Positions 43,844 to 53,800 of a stretch of 59,464 bases of DNA are shown here, piece by piece (within the stretch, counting starts at the first letter, position 1; each line of letters opens with the position of its first letter). Source of the stretch: Flavobacterium sp. UBA5153 (GTDB lineage: Bacteria; Bacteroidota; Bacteroidia; Flavobacteriales; Flavobacteriaceae). The position numbers and the translations under genes were made by a program. The notes under the pieces were generated by a model, which saw only the letters and a list, made by a program, of their open reading frames with translations, searched no databases and had not been told where the DNA came from. The stretch covers positions 1 to 59,464 of the forward strand of contig DHXP01000024.1 of the NCBI GenBank assembly GCA_002413745.1. Direction: 5' to 3'.

Positions 43844-45037
43844 ATGATCAAAACAGCAAAAAGGCTAGATATAATTGAAGAATACTATTTCTCCTCTAAA
43901 TTGAGAGAAGTCAGACAACTGGCTTCTGAAGGGAAACCAATCATTAATATGGGAATTGGAAGTCCGGATTTGAGACCTTCTCAAGCAGTTATTGATGCCG
44001 TTGTTTTGGCAATGCAGGAGGAAAATGCACATCAATATCAAAGTTATCAGGGATTGCCGGAATTGAGAAAAGGGATGGCTGATTTCTATCAAAATAACTT
44101 TAATGTTGCGTTGAATCCTAACACGGAAATTTTGCCTTTGATGGGTTCCAAAGAAGGAATTATGCATATTTCACTGGCTTTTTTGAATGAAGGAGATCAG
44201 GTTTTGATTCCAAATCCAGGATATCCAACGTATACTTCGGTGACGAATTTGGTTGGAGCGGTACCCGTTTATTATGACTTGAAAGAAACGAATAATTGGG
44301 AACCTGATTTTGAAGCTTTGGAAAAATTGGATTTATCGAAAGTGAAAATTATGTGGATTGGTTATCCGCATATGCCAACAGGAGCGAGAGGAAGTTTGGA
44401 ATTGTTTGAAAAGTTAGTGGCTTTCGCCAAAAAACATACTATATTATTGATCAATGACAATCCGTACAGTTTTGTTTTGAATGACAACCCAATGAGTTTG
44501 TTGCAAGTTGAAGGAGCAAAAGAAGTAGCGTTGGAATTGAATTCCTTGTCAAAAACCTTCAATATGGCAGGTTGGCGAGTGGGAATGGTTTTGGGAAATG
44601 CCGCTTGTATCGATGCGATATTGAAAGTAAAAAGCAATATGGACAGCGGAATGTTCTTCGGGATTCAAAAAGGAGCCATTGCTGCCTTGAAAAGTGATAA
44701 ATCTTGGTTCGATTCGATGAATGGGATTTATAAAAAACGTAGAATACTAACCGAACAATTAGCCGAAAAACTGGGTTGTAAAGTGTATAAGGAAGGCGTT
44801 GGATTATTTGTTTGGGCAAAATTGCCGGACGGAATTACATCGGCAGAAGATTTTATAGATAAAATATTATACGAGAAATCGATTTTTATAACGCCGGGAA
44901 CAATTTTTGGCAGTAATGGCGAAGGTTACATCCGATTTGCATTGTGTGTAAAAGAGGAAAAAGTACAAGAAGCAATTGATAGATTCCTCCCCAACCCCTC
45001 CGAAGGAGGGGCTTTGAGCAACAAAAAGAGCAACTAA
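43844..45037 (+). CDS. Class I/II PLP aminotransferase (aromatic pathway)
   Basis: A 397-residue PLP enzyme; the lysine is K237 in SLSKTFNMAGWRVG, with the usual NPGYPTY and NDNPYSF motifs. Between pheA and tyrA it most likely transaminates phenylpyruvate and 4-hydroxyphenylpyruvate or prephenate. The normal domain ends near residue 380; the last 16 residues (LPNPSEGGALSNKKSN) come from a reversed family A repeat. The stop overlaps the tyrA start by one base. Confidence 0.88.
   Translation: MIKTAKRLDIIEEYYFSSKLREVRQLASEGKPIINMGIGSPDLRPSQAVIDAVVLAMQEENAHQYQSYQGLPELRKGMADFYQNNFNVALNPNTEILPLMGSKEGIMHISLAFLNEGDQVLIPNPGYPTYTSVTNLVGAVPVYYDLKETNNWEPDFEALEKLDLSKVKIMWIGYPHMPTGARGSLELFEKLVAFAKKHTILLINDNPYSFVLNDNPMSLLQVEGAKEVALELNSLSKTFNMAGWRVGMVLGNAACIDAILKVKSNMDSGMFFGIQKGAIAALKSDKSWFDSMNGIYKKRRILTEQLAEKLGCKVYKEGVGLFVWAKLPDGITSAEDFIDKILYEKSIFITPGTIFGSNGEGYIRFALCVKEEKVQEAIDRFLPNPSEGGALSNKKSN
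44985..45013. repeat. In-frame reversed family A repeat at the aminotransferase C-terminus
   Basis: TCCTCCCCAACCCCTCC GAA GGAGGGGCTT is the reverse complement of the usual orientation. It supplies the last part of the reading frame. Confidence 0.8.
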
Positions 45038-45957
45038 TGGATAAAAACAAAACAAATACATCTCCGGTTTCGGCTCCCTCTCCTTTGGAGAGGGCTGGGG
45101 AGAGGATTTTCGTAATAGGTATAGGATTAATAGGAGGTTCAATGGCATTGGACATCAGGTCACTGCATCCAGAAGCTACTATTTATGGGATTGACAATAA
45201 TGAAAGTCATTTGGCGGAAGCCTTGGCTTTGGGAGTTATAGATGCAGCTGCGACATTTGAAGATTTGGTAGATGCCGATTTCGTTATTGTTTCGGTTCCC
45301 GTGGATATTGCGCTTACAGTTTTGCCAAAAGTTTTGGATTCTATTGGATTGAATACGATTGTTTTTGAAGTGGGTTCTACCAAAACACCAATTTGCGAAG
45401 CAGTGGCAAATCATCCTAAAAGAAGGAATTTCATTGCAACGCATCCAATTGCGGGAACTGAATTTTCGGGGCCTTCAGCAGCGATAAGAGGATTGTTCGA
45501 AGGCAAGACCAACATTATTTGTGAAGTGGAGAAAACGACTTTCAAATTACAGGAAAAAGCATTGGAGTTGTTCAAAAGTATGGGAATGAGAATCCGATAT
45601 ATGGATCCAAAATCGCACGACAAGCACATTGCATATGTGTCGCATTTGTCCCATATCAGTTCGTTTATGCTTGGAAAAACGGTGATAAATAAAGAAAAGG
45701 ACGAGCAGGATATATTTGATATGGCGGGTTCCGGTTTTGAAAGTACGGTTCGTTTGGCCAAAAGTTCACCCGCAATGTGGACGCCTATTTTTAAACAAAA
45801 TAACAAACAAGTGGTAAAAACATTGGAAGAATATATTTCCAATTTATCCAAGTTCAAGGAATTATTGGAGAACGAAGATTACGATGCGATTTACGACGAA
45901 ATGCAAAGTGTGAATAAAATAAAAGAAATATTAAACGGAATGAATAGTAAAAAGTAG
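45037..45957 (+). CDS. tyrA: Prephenate dehydrogenase with repeat-derived N-terminal insert
   Basis: A 306-residue enzyme oxidising prephenate to 4-hydroxyphenylpyruvate. The NAD motif is IFVIGIGLIGGSMALDI, and FIATHPIAGTEFSGPSAA and YVSHLSHISSF are typical of TyrA. The first 25 residues before the NAD motif include SAPSPLERAGER, read from a family A palindrome (45069-45107), so a start near the Rossmann fold has been displaced. Translation is coupled to the aminotransferase by TAATG. Confidence 0.93.
   Translation: MDKNKTNTSPVSAPSPLERAGERIFVIGIGLIGGSMALDIRSLHPEATIYGIDNNESHLAEALALGVIDAAATFEDLVDADFVIVSVPVDIALTVLPKVLDSIGLNTIVFEVGSTKTPICEAVANHPKRRNFIATHPIAGTEFSGPSAAIRGLFEGKTNIICEVEKTTFKLQEKALELFKSMGMRIRYMDPKSHDKHIAYVSHLSHISSFMLGKTVINKEKDEQDIFDMAGSGFESTVRLAKSSPAMWTPIFKQNNKQVVKTLEEYISNLSKFKELLENEDYDAIYDEMQSVNKIKEILNGMNSKK
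45069..45107. repeat. In-frame family A repeat inside tyrA
   Basis: TTCGGCTCCCTCTCC TTT GGAGAGGGCTGGGGAGAGGA, in the same reading frame as the copy in the siroheme synthase gene. Confidence 0.9.
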
Positions 45958-46033
45958 GCGGTATTCAGTTTACAGTTAAAAAGAACAACACAATCAAAGA
46001 ACAACACAATAAAAAAATAAATAATTAGAAAAG

Positions 46034-47116
46034 ATGGAAAACAAGAAAGAAATGAGAAACTGGTTGAACGAATTCAATTTGACTCATCCATTTGTGATAG
46101 CAGGACCTTGTAGTGCTGAAACAGAAGAACAAGTATTGAAAATTGCTCACGCATTGAAAGATTCTGATGTTAGCGTTTTTAGAGCTGGAATATGGAAACC
46201 AAGAACGCGTCCGGGAGGATTTGAAGGTGTTGGAGAAATAGGTTTGAAATGGTTAAAAAAAGCAAAAGCAGAAACAGGATTGCTAATGGGAACCGAAGTT
46301 GCCACCGCTGCACACTGTAAATTGGCTTTAGAAAATGATATCGACGTTTTATGGGTTGGTGCTCGTACAACTGCAAATCCGTTTGCGGTTCAAGAGATTG
46401 CCGATACTTTGAAAGGGACGGATAAAATCGTATTGATTAAAAACCCGGTGAATCCAGATATGGCTTTGTGGTTGGGTGGTGTTGAACGTTTGTATGCTGC
46501 TGGAATCAAGAATTTAGGAGTGATTCACAGAGGTTTTTCTACTTACGAAAAAACAAAATACAGAAACATTCCAGAATGGCAGATTGCTATCGAATTGCAA
46601 AATAAATTCCCTGATTTGCCTTTGATTATTGATCCATCACATATTACAGGAAACCGCGATATGATTCTTGAAGTGACTCAAGAGGCGTTGGATTTGAATT
46701 ATGACGGTATGATTATCGAAACACATAATGATCCGGACAATGCTTGGAGTGATGCTGCACAACAAGTGACTCCTGAAGCTTTGCTTCAAATTTTCAAAGA
46801 TTTGAAAGTAAGAAAAGTGAGCGGTGATACAGATGAGTTTGCAAACAAAATGACAAAATTGAGAGCAAACATCGATGTTTTGGATGCTAACTTATTGGAT
46901 TTGTTAGGAAAACGTATGAAAGTAGCTAACGAAATTGGTCAAGTGAAAAAAGACAATAATGTGGCTGTTTTACAAAGTAATCGTTGGAATGAAATCCAAG
47001 AAAAAATGATCGCTGAAGGTGGAAAAAAAGGATTGACCGAAGAGTTTATCGTTAAGTTATTCAAAGATATTCACCAAGAAAGTATTGGTCACCAAGAAAA
47101 AATATTGAATTCATAA
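46034..47116 (+). CDS. Bifunctional DAHP synthase / chorismate mutase
   Basis: A 360-residue fusion. Residues 1-260 are a type I-beta DAHP synthase (FVIAGPCSAE, FRAGIWKPRTRPGGFEG, IDPSHITGNRD), the entry step of the shikimate pathway. Residues about 275-360 are an AroQ-type chorismate mutase (LRANIDVLDANLLDLLGKRMKVANEIGQVKK). It ends the aromatic operon pheA-aminotransferase-tyrA, and the mutase part supplies the prephenate that these enzymes use. Confidence 0.95.
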   Translation: MENKKEMRNWLNEFNLTHPFVIAGPCSAETEEQVLKIAHALKDSDVSVFRAGIWKPRTRPGGFEGVGEIGLKWLKKAKAETGLLMGTEVATAAHCKLALENDIDVLWVGARTTANPFAVQEIADTLKGTDKIVLIKNPVNPDMALWLGGVERLYAAGIKNLGVIHRGFSTYEKTKYRNIPEWQIAIELQNKFPDLPLIIDPSHITGNRDMILEVTQEALDLNYDGMIIETHNDPDNAWSDAAQQVTPEALLQIFKDLKVRKVSGDTDEFANKMTKLRANIDVLDANLLDLLGKRMKVANEIGQVKKDNNVAVLQSNRWNEIQEKMIAEGGKKGLTEEFIVKLFKDIHQESIGHQEKILNS

Positions 47117-47133
47117 TCAAGATTTATTTATTA

Positions 47134-47178
47134 TAAAAAACCCTATATTTTCATAAAAAAGTGTAGGGTTTTTTTCAT
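47134..47178 (+). terminator. Terminator of the aromatic operon
   Basis: AAAAAACCCTA ... TAGGGTTTTTTT, a stem of 10-12 base pairs with a long A/T-rich loop. Confidence 0.7.
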
Positions 47179-47221
47179 ATCATGCAGTAAAATACAATAT
47201 TAATATTTTAAATTCAATTTA

Positions 47222-47890
47222 ATGAAAAAACAGTTATCAATTGTTTTTAAAAACAATTTTAAAATCATTTTAAGTTTCGTGTGTTTAATGTTGTCCTTTT
47301 TAGGATATTCACAAGAAAAACAAATATTTGAAAGTCCAAAATTAAAAGAAATTATTGCGATGCATAAAACAGTAGCTATTTTGCCTTTCAAAGCAAACAT
47401 TGGTTATAAAAGGATACCTAAAAATTTTAGTGCAGAAGGGAACAAAGACGAAGAAGAAAAATTAGGATTAAGTATGCAATCAGGACTTTATACATACCTA
47501 TTGAGAAAATCTTCCGACTTTACAGTTGAAGTTCAAGACGTTGACAAAACAAATGCTTTGTTGAAAAAAAATGGTTTATTTGATAAATTAAGCGAGTTAT
47601 CAGGAGACGAAATCGCAAAAATTTTAGGAGTTGATGCTGTAATAAAATGTTCTTATACCTACGAAAAAACAGGTAGCGAAGCTGGAGCAATTGTGAAATC
47701 ATTGCTTATAGGTTTTGGGACAGGGAAAGTTGCAACAGGAGAGTTGACGATGCAAATAAACGATGGAAAAGATGGTGGTTTAGTATGGCGTTTTTACAAA
47801 CAAATGGCAGAAGATGTTATGAGTTCACCAAGTGCTATGATGGAAAGAATGATGAGAAAAGTAGGTCGAAATTTTCCTTATCAGAAATAA
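47222..47890 (+). CDS. Secreted protein of unknown function, CsgG/TolB-N-like fold possible
   Basis: A 222-residue protein with an N-terminal membrane-spanning signal (residues about 13-31, ending GYSQ). HKTVAILPFKANI, then SGLYTYLLRKSSDFTVEVQDVDKTNALL and DEIAKILGVDAVIKCSYTYEK, has the order seen in periplasmic proteins of the CsgG/FlgO/TolB-N kind, where a strand-helix unit recognises partner proteins. The assignment is by pattern only. It has its own terminator. Confidence 0.6.
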   Translation: MKKQLSIVFKNNFKIILSFVCLMLSFLGYSQEKQIFESPKLKEIIAMHKTVAILPFKANIGYKRIPKNFSAEGNKDEEEKLGLSMQSGLYTYLLRKSSDFTVEVQDVDKTNALLKKNGLFDKLSELSGDEIAKILGVDAVIKCSYTYEKTGSEAGAIVKSLLIGFGTGKVATGELTMQINDGKDGGLVWRFYKQMAEDVMSSPSAMMERMMRKVGRNFPYQK

Positions 47891-47926
47891 TTTATTTAAA
47901 ATTAAATTATCAAAAATATTTGGAAT

Positions 47927-47961
47927 AAAAAAAGGTTGCTTTAAAATAGCAACCTTTTTTT
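47927..47961 (+). terminator. Terminator before rsgA
   Basis: AAAGGTTGCT, TTAAAAT loop, AGCAACCTTT with A- and T-runs on each side. The T-run also contains the TTTG used as -33 element of the next promoter. Confidence 0.85.
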
Positions 47962-47992
47962 GTGAACTAAAGTGACAAACGTTTTACCTTTG
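47959..47992 (+). promoter_or_regulatory. rsgA promoter
   Basis: TTTG (47959-47962), 22 bases, TACCTTTG (47985-47992). Short AAATCTAAAATCCT tandem repeats (48009-48052) fill the leader. Confidence 0.55.
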
Positions 47993-48053
47993 TCGAAACT
48001 ACAGGTTTTAGATCTGAAATCTAAAATCCTAAATCTAAAATCCTAAATCTTCT

Positions 48054-49031
48054 ATGACAGGAATCGTTTATAAATCCACAGGAAGTTGGTACACCGTAAA
48101 ATCCGAGCAAGGCGATTTTATCGAATGTCGTATGAAAGGTAAATTCCGAATTAAAGGAATCAAAAGCACCAATCCTATTGCGGTGGGCGATATCGTGGAT
48201 TATGAACTCGAAGAAACTTCGGATACTGTTACGGGAACCATTCACAAAATTCACGAAAGAAAGAATTATATCGTTCGAAAATCGGTGAACTTATCGCATC
48301 AAATGCATATTATCGCATCGAATATTGATACCGTTTTTCTTTTGGTCACCATCAATAATCCGCCAACAACTCCTAATTTCATTGATCGTTTTCTGGTAAC
48401 TGCCGAAGCGTACGGAATAGAAACCGTTTTGGTTTTCAATAAAATTGACACTTTTGATGATGCTACATTAGACGAACAGTTGTATTTGCAACATATTTAT
48501 GAAAATATTGGTTACAAATGCCTTCGCGTTTCTTCGACCCAAGGAAAAGGAATTGATGAATTAAAGGAATTGATGATTGGGAAAGTAAGTATGTTTTCCG
48601 GTCATTCTGGCGTGGGGAAATCAACTTTGGTCAATGCTTTGGAACCATCTTTGCACCTAAAAACAAAGACGATTTCAGAAGCAAGCAAGCAAGGGCAGCA
48701 CACCACCACTTTTGCCGAAATGTATGATTTGAGTTTTGATGCTCGAATAATCGACACGCCGGGAATAAAAGGTTTTGGGATTGTCGATATGGAGAAAGAA
48801 GAAATTAGTGGTTATTTTCCGGAGTTTTTCAAGTTGAAGGGTCAATGCAAATTCAACAATTGTTTACACAAAGACGAACCGAATTGCGCCGTAAAACAGG
48901 CATTGGAAAAAGACGAAATTGCCTGGTCACGCTACAATAGTTACCTAAAAATTCTGGAAGGCGACGATGAAAATTATCGCACGGATTCCTTTGATGAAGA
49001 TCGAAAAGCAAGTGATGAAACGAGGAAATAA
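48054..49031 (+). CDS. rsgA: Ribosome small subunit-dependent GTPase A
   Basis: A 325-residue circularly permuted GTPase: OB fold at the N-terminus, NKID (G4) before the P-loop GHSGVGKST (about residue 181), then DTPG, and a C-terminal zinc motif (CKFNNCLHKDEPNC). It helps the late maturation of the 30S subunit. dtd follows after 84 bases. Confidence 0.95.
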   Translation: MTGIVYKSTGSWYTVKSEQGDFIECRMKGKFRIKGIKSTNPIAVGDIVDYELEETSDTVTGTIHKIHERKNYIVRKSVNLSHQMHIIASNIDTVFLLVTINNPPTTPNFIDRFLVTAEAYGIETVLVFNKIDTFDDATLDEQLYLQHIYENIGYKCLRVSSTQGKGIDELKELMIGKVSMFSGHSGVGKSTLVNALEPSLHLKTKTISEASKQGQHTTTFAEMYDLSFDARIIDTPGIKGFGIVDMEKEEISGYFPEFFKLKGQCKFNNCLHKDEPNCAVKQALEKDEIAWSRYNSYLKILEGDDENYRTDSFDEDRKASDETRK

Positions 49032-49115
49032 TTGGTCAAATGTCTAAAGTCTTAAAGTCAAATGTTTTGTGATTTTCGGCTTTCGACTTTCGACTTTCAA
49101 ACTTTAAAACATAAA

Positions 49116-49568
49116 ATGAAAGCAGTAATCCAAAGAGTTTCCCAAGCCTCAGTGACCATCGACAATAAAATTGTGGCCGAAATTCAAAACGGATTGCTTG
49201 TTCTGCTTGGCATCGAAGATGCCGATAATCAAGAAGATATTGATTGGCTGGCTTCAAAAATCGTCAATATTCGAATTTTTGGAGATGAAAATGACGTGAT
49301 GAATTGGTCAGTCAAAGAAACCAATGGCGATATTATCGTGGTAAGCCAGTTTACGCTTCACGCCTTGACCAAAAAAGGGAATCGCCCGTCCTATATCAAA
49401 GCTGCAAAACCCGAAATTGCCATACCGCTTTACGAGAATTTTGTGCAACAACTGGAAAACGAATTGGGCAAGAAAGTGCAGACTGGAATATTTGGCGCCG
49501 ATATGAAAGTGGCATTGATTAATGATGGACCGGTGACTATAATTATTGACAGTAAAAATAAAGGATAA
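49116..49568 (+). CDS. dtd: D-aminoacyl-tRNA deacylase
   Basis: A 150-residue enzyme that removes D-amino acids from tRNA. MKAVIQRVSQASVTID is the canonical N-terminus, so the start is at 49116 and not the earlier in-frame ATG at 49062. VVSQFTLHA and NDGPVTIIID are the active-site motifs. It is probably transcribed with rsgA. Confidence 0.95.
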   Translation: MKAVIQRVSQASVTIDNKIVAEIQNGLLVLLGIEDADNQEDIDWLASKIVNIRIFGDENDVMNWSVKETNGDIIVVSQFTLHALTKKGNRPSYIKAAKPEIAIPLYENFVQQLENELGKKVQTGIFGADMKVALINDGPVTIIIDSKNKG

Positions 49569-49627
49569 ATCAAGATTGTTTTGTAATGATTTTTTTGTAA
49601 TTTTAACTATAATTAGATAATTCATAT

Positions 49628-49635
49628 TATCTTTG
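49628..49635 (+). promoter_or_regulatory. Probable -7 box before the Panacea gene
   Basis: TATCTTTG, an exact match, 58 bases before the ATG at 49693. The -33 element is not clear. Confidence 0.45.
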
Positions 49636-49692
49636 CAGTCCTTAATTAGTTTATGTTTTTGAAAATCAACATTTTAGCTATTTTGTAAAACT

Positions 49693-50289
49693 ATGACAAT
49701 CAATAATAAATATTCACGTAATCAAATTGATAAACTAGGAAATGGTTTAATTTATTTGATAGAAAAAATGGGATTCCTTCCAAAGACAAGTTTGTTGAAA
49801 CTTGTGTATATTTTGGATGAATATTCTGTAAAAAAAAGAGGTTTTCCAATGTTCAATTTACAATATGAAATTTGGAAATATGGACCAGTTTGTCAAGATT
49901 TATATATTGAATTCAATGATGGGGCTTCATTATTAAAGGATTACATCAAATCTGAAGTTGTTAATAATTCAACTCACGTTTCTCCAATAAGTAGTTTCAA
50001 TGATGATGAGTTTTCAGATTCAGATATTGCTATTTTTGACGAAATTGTAACTACTTTTTCGGGTAAAAATACCAATTATCTGGTTGATTATACTCATCAA
50101 AAAAATTCTCTTTGGTACGCAACGGCCAAAAAAAATGGTGTTTTAGAAGCTTTGCTAAATGAAGAAATCAATGCTACCGATTTTAAAATTGATTTTGCAG
50201 ATTTAGTAGCTCACGATCAAAATAAATTGGCATTCTATAATGACCATTTAGAGTTTTTAAACTTTACAGCATCTTTAAATCAAAGGTAG
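49693..50289 (+). CDS. Panacea (SocA/DUF4065-like) domain protein, candidate antitoxin
   Basis: A 198-residue protein. LGNGLIYLIEKMGFLPKTSLLKLVYILDEYSVKKRG, then YEIWKYGPVCQDLYIEF, is the Panacea/SocA pattern; these domains neutralise many unrelated toxins and are usually encoded beside them. The next gene begins three bases after its stop and would be the partner. Antitoxin function is inferred from the family and the layout. Confidence 0.78.
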   Translation: MTINNKYSRNQIDKLGNGLIYLIEKMGFLPKTSLLKLVYILDEYSVKKRGFPMFNLQYEIWKYGPVCQDLYIEFNDGASLLKDYIKSEVVNNSTHVSPISSFNDDEFSDSDIAIFDEIVTTFSGKNTNYLVDYTHQKNSLWYATAKKNGVLEALLNEEINATDFKIDFADLVAHDQNKLAFYNDHLEFLNFTASLNQR

Positions 50290-50292
50290 AAG

Positions 50293-50736
50293 ATGTTCGA
50301 AAAAGGAAATCTATTTTACTTCAAAGATTATATTTTTAAGAACGGGAACGAGCCAAAAAACAAATTCTTTCTAGTTTTAAAAACTATTGAAAATGGTTTT
50401 GTTGCAGCTATTTTGCCTACAAAGGTAGAGTCACTTCCAGCTAATATTGAAAAAAATCACGGTTGTATTTCTTTTCCTGAAAAATGTATTTGTTGTTATT
50501 ATATACCTAAAGATATTGTTGTAACGGATAAAGGATTTTCTTTCCAATTGGACACTTACTTGTATGCTCAATATGTTTTCGATGAAACAGAAACCAATTT
50601 GCTTTCAACCTATCAAATAGAAGATATTGAATTTAAAGGAAAATTAATTGACGATGAATTTGATAAAATTATTCATTGTTTTTCAAATTCAATATTACTT
50701 CCAAGGAAATTTAGAAAAGATCAATTTAAATTATAA
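50293..50736 (+). CDS. Candidate toxin partner of the Panacea protein
   Basis: A 147-residue beta-rich protein. Its opening, GNLFYFKDYIFKNG..PKNKFFLVLKT, resembles the start of MazF/PemK RNases (a barrel strand followed by a variable loop and a conserved hydrophobic strand), but the rest does not clearly match. It contains the odd cluster EKCICCYY. It follows the Panacea gene by three bases and is closed by a terminator. Toxin identity is inferred from position. Confidence 0.55.
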   Translation: MFEKGNLFYFKDYIFKNGNEPKNKFFLVLKTIENGFVAAILPTKVESLPANIEKNHGCISFPEKCICCYYIPKDIVVTDKGFSFQLDTYLYAQYVFDETETNLLSTYQIEDIEFKGKLIDDEFDKIIHCFSNSILLPRKFRKDQFKL

Positions 50737-50737
50737 G

Positions 50738-50763
50738 AAACACCTCACTCAAGGTGTTTTTTT
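50738..50763 (+). terminator. Terminator of the Panacea operon
   Basis: AAACACCT, CACTCA loop, AGGTGTTT and a T-run, two bases after the stop. Confidence 0.8.
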
Positions 50764-50777
50764 ATTTTCCAATTCTT

Positions 50778-50785
50778 TACATTTG
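50778..50785 (+). promoter_or_regulatory. Promoter box of the restriction-modification gene
   Basis: TACATTTG fits TAnnTTTG; transcription near 50790 would make the ATG at 50802 the first start codon on the message. Confidence 0.5.
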
Positions 50786-50801
50786 TTTAAATTCAACTTC
50801 A

Positions 50802-53800
50802 ATGACATTAGAGCAATACATTCAAAACATTAATTTAGCTTACAAAAGAGGAAGTGCGACGGAACATACCTATCGTGGCGACTTAAAGCAACTAATCGAG
50901 AGTATTGTCATAGATGTTGCTGCAACCAATGAACCCAAAAGACAGCAATGTGGAGCGCCAGATTATATCATCACTAAAAAAGATATTCCTGTAGGTTTTA
51001 TTGAAGCCAAAGATATTGGCGATAAAGATTTGGCAGGAGCAAAAAAAACAGGAAACAAAGAACAATTTGACCGTTATAAAAACTCGCTGAACAATTTAAT
51101 TTTTACCGATTATTTAGATTTTCATTTGTATATCGATGGCGTTTTTATCACAAAAATTGCCATTGCAGAAATCCAAAACGGAACGATTTTTTCATTACCC
51201 GAAAACTTCGCCACTTTTACAAATCTCATTAAAGATTTTTGTGTTCACATAAGCCAATCCATCAAAAGCTCCAAGAAACTGGCTGAAATGATGGCGGGAA
51301 AAGCGCGTTTACTTGCCGATATTATAGAGAAATCTTTGCTTTCTGACCAAGAAACTCAAGAAAATTCTACATTGAAAGACCAAATGAACGCTTTCAAAGA
51401 AATTCTTATTCACGACATAACGCCAAAAGGATTTGCAGATGTTTATGCCCAAACCATTGCTTACGGAATGTTTGCCGCCAGGTTGCACGACCCAACTTTA
51501 CCCACTTTCTCCAGACAAGAAGCAGCGGAATTAATTCCAAAATCAAACCCTTTCTTGCGAAAACTGTTTGGCTACATTGCCGGACCAGATATTGACGACC
51601 GAATCAAATGGATTGTAGATTCTTTGGTCGAAATTTTCTTGGCGTGTAATGTTGAAGAAATCTTGAAAAACTACGGAAAGTCAACAAAAATGGAAGACCC
51701 CATCATCCATTTTTACGAAACCTTCTTGAGCGAATACGACCCAAAATTACGAAAAGCGCGTGGCGTTTGGTACACGCCAAAACCAGTCGTGAATTTTATT
51801 GTTCGTGCCGTAGATGATATTCTAAAAACCGAATTCGATTTGCCGCAAGGTTTAGCCGACAACAGCAAAACCAAGATAAAAATAGACCTTCAAGGCAAAA
51901 AAGTAGAACAAGAAGTTCACAAAGTGCAAATTCTGGATCCAGCTACTGGAACAGGAACTTTTCTTGCCGAAGTAGTAAAACACGTTCATAAAAAATTCAA
52001 AGGACAACAAGGTGTTTGGAGCAATTATGTAGAAACCCATTTATTACCCAGATTAAATGGGTTTGAATTGCTGATGGCAAGTTACGCCATGGCGCATTTG
52101 CAAATGGATTTATTACTCACGGAAACCGGTTACACTCCCCTCTCGAGAGGAGCTGGGGGTGTGTCACAACGATTAAAAATATATTTAACCAACTCTCTCG
52201 AAGAAAGTCACCCAGACACAGGAACTTTATTTGCCAATTGGTTGAGTAGCGAAGCTAACGAAGCCAATTTTATCAAGCGCGACACGCCAGTAATGTGCAT
52301 TGTGGGAAATCCTCCGTATAGTGGCGAAAGCAACAACAAAGGCGAGTGGATTATGCAATTGATGGAAGATTACAAAAAAGAACCCGGCGGAAAGGAAAAA
52401 CTGAAAGAACGAAACCCAAAATGGATAAATGACGATTATGTAAAATTCTTGCGTTACGGACAACATTATATCGAACGAAATGGCAGCGGTGTTTTGGCGT
52501 TTATCAATCCACACGGATTTTTGGACAATCCCACATTTCGTGGAATGCGTTGGAATTTATTGAAAACCTACGACAAAATTTATACGATTGATTTACACGG
52601 CAACAGCAAGAAAAAAGAAACTTCGCCCGATGGTTCTGCCGATGTTAATGTGTTTGACATTATGCAAGGCGTTTCTATCAACATTTTTGTAAAAACGGGC
52701 AAGAAAAAAGCCAACGAATTGGGACAAGTTTTCCATTATGATTTGTATGGGAAAAGAGATTTGAAATATGATTTTCTTTCTGAAAACTCATTAAAAAACA
52801 TTGAATTTACAGAATTACCAAATGTTGCGCCAAATTATTTCTTTGCTAATAAAGATTTTGATGAGCAAAAAGGATATGATAAAGCATTTGCAGTAAACGA
52901 ATTATTTAAGGTTAATGGTGTTGGAATTGTAACAGCGAGAGATAATTTTACAATTCATTCTACGAAATTAAATCTTCAAAAAACTATAGAAGAATTTTTA
53001 AGTTTAGATGATGAATCAGCCAGAAGAAAATTCGATTTAGGAAAAGATGTAAGAGATTGGCAAGTAAATTATGCTAGAAAAGATTTACAAAGCCATTATC
53101 CAAATGATAAAAAATTAATAAAAATATCATATAGACCATTTGAGGATAAATATACTTTTTACACTGGAAAATCGAAAGGATTTCATTGTTATCCAAGAAA
53201 TGAAGTAATGCAGAATTTTGTAAATCGAGAAAACTTAGGATTAGCAACAATTAGGATTAACAAAGAAGATGAATTTAGTAGTGTGTTTATTACTAAGAAT
53301 TTAGCAGATGCTAGATTAAGCGATAGATTTATGACATCAATTTATCCACTTTACCTTTATCCCGAAACCAACGGAGAACAATCCCTGTCAGGGTTTGAAA
53401 CCCTGACAGGGATGAACGGGAGCGAAAATAACGCAACCCTAAAAAGAATCCCCAATCTAAACACCGAAATAGTAAACAAAATCGCAAGCAATTTAGGTTT
53501 AACTTTTGTTCCCGAGAAAGACACCTTTGTCAAAGTTTCAAACTTTGACAAAGGTAGTTTCGCGCCAATCGATATTCTCGATTATATTTATGCTGTTTTG
53601 CATTCGCCAACATACAGAGAAAAATACAAGGAATTCCTGAAAATAGATTTTCCAAAAATCCCCTATCCAAAAGACTCCAAAACCTTTTGGGAATTGGTAG
53701 AATTGGGTTCGCAAATACGAGAAATCCATTTGCTGGAAAGCGCAACAGTAGAAGATTATATTACTGAATTTAATATTGACGGCGATTGTGTGGTGGGGAA

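Noticed and set aside
48009-48052. Tandem AAATCTAAAATCCT units as a regulatory element of rsgA
   Set aside because: Only about three short AT-rich units; no structure or conserved motif is visible.
49062-49115. Upstream ATG for dtd
   Set aside because: The extra residues are low-complexity and read from AT-rich repeats; the family begins at MKAVIQRVSQASV.
50754-50801. Longer start of the restriction-modification protein at 50754
   Set aside because: It begins inside the preceding terminator and upstream of the TACATTTG box; MTLEQYIQN at 50802 is a better start.
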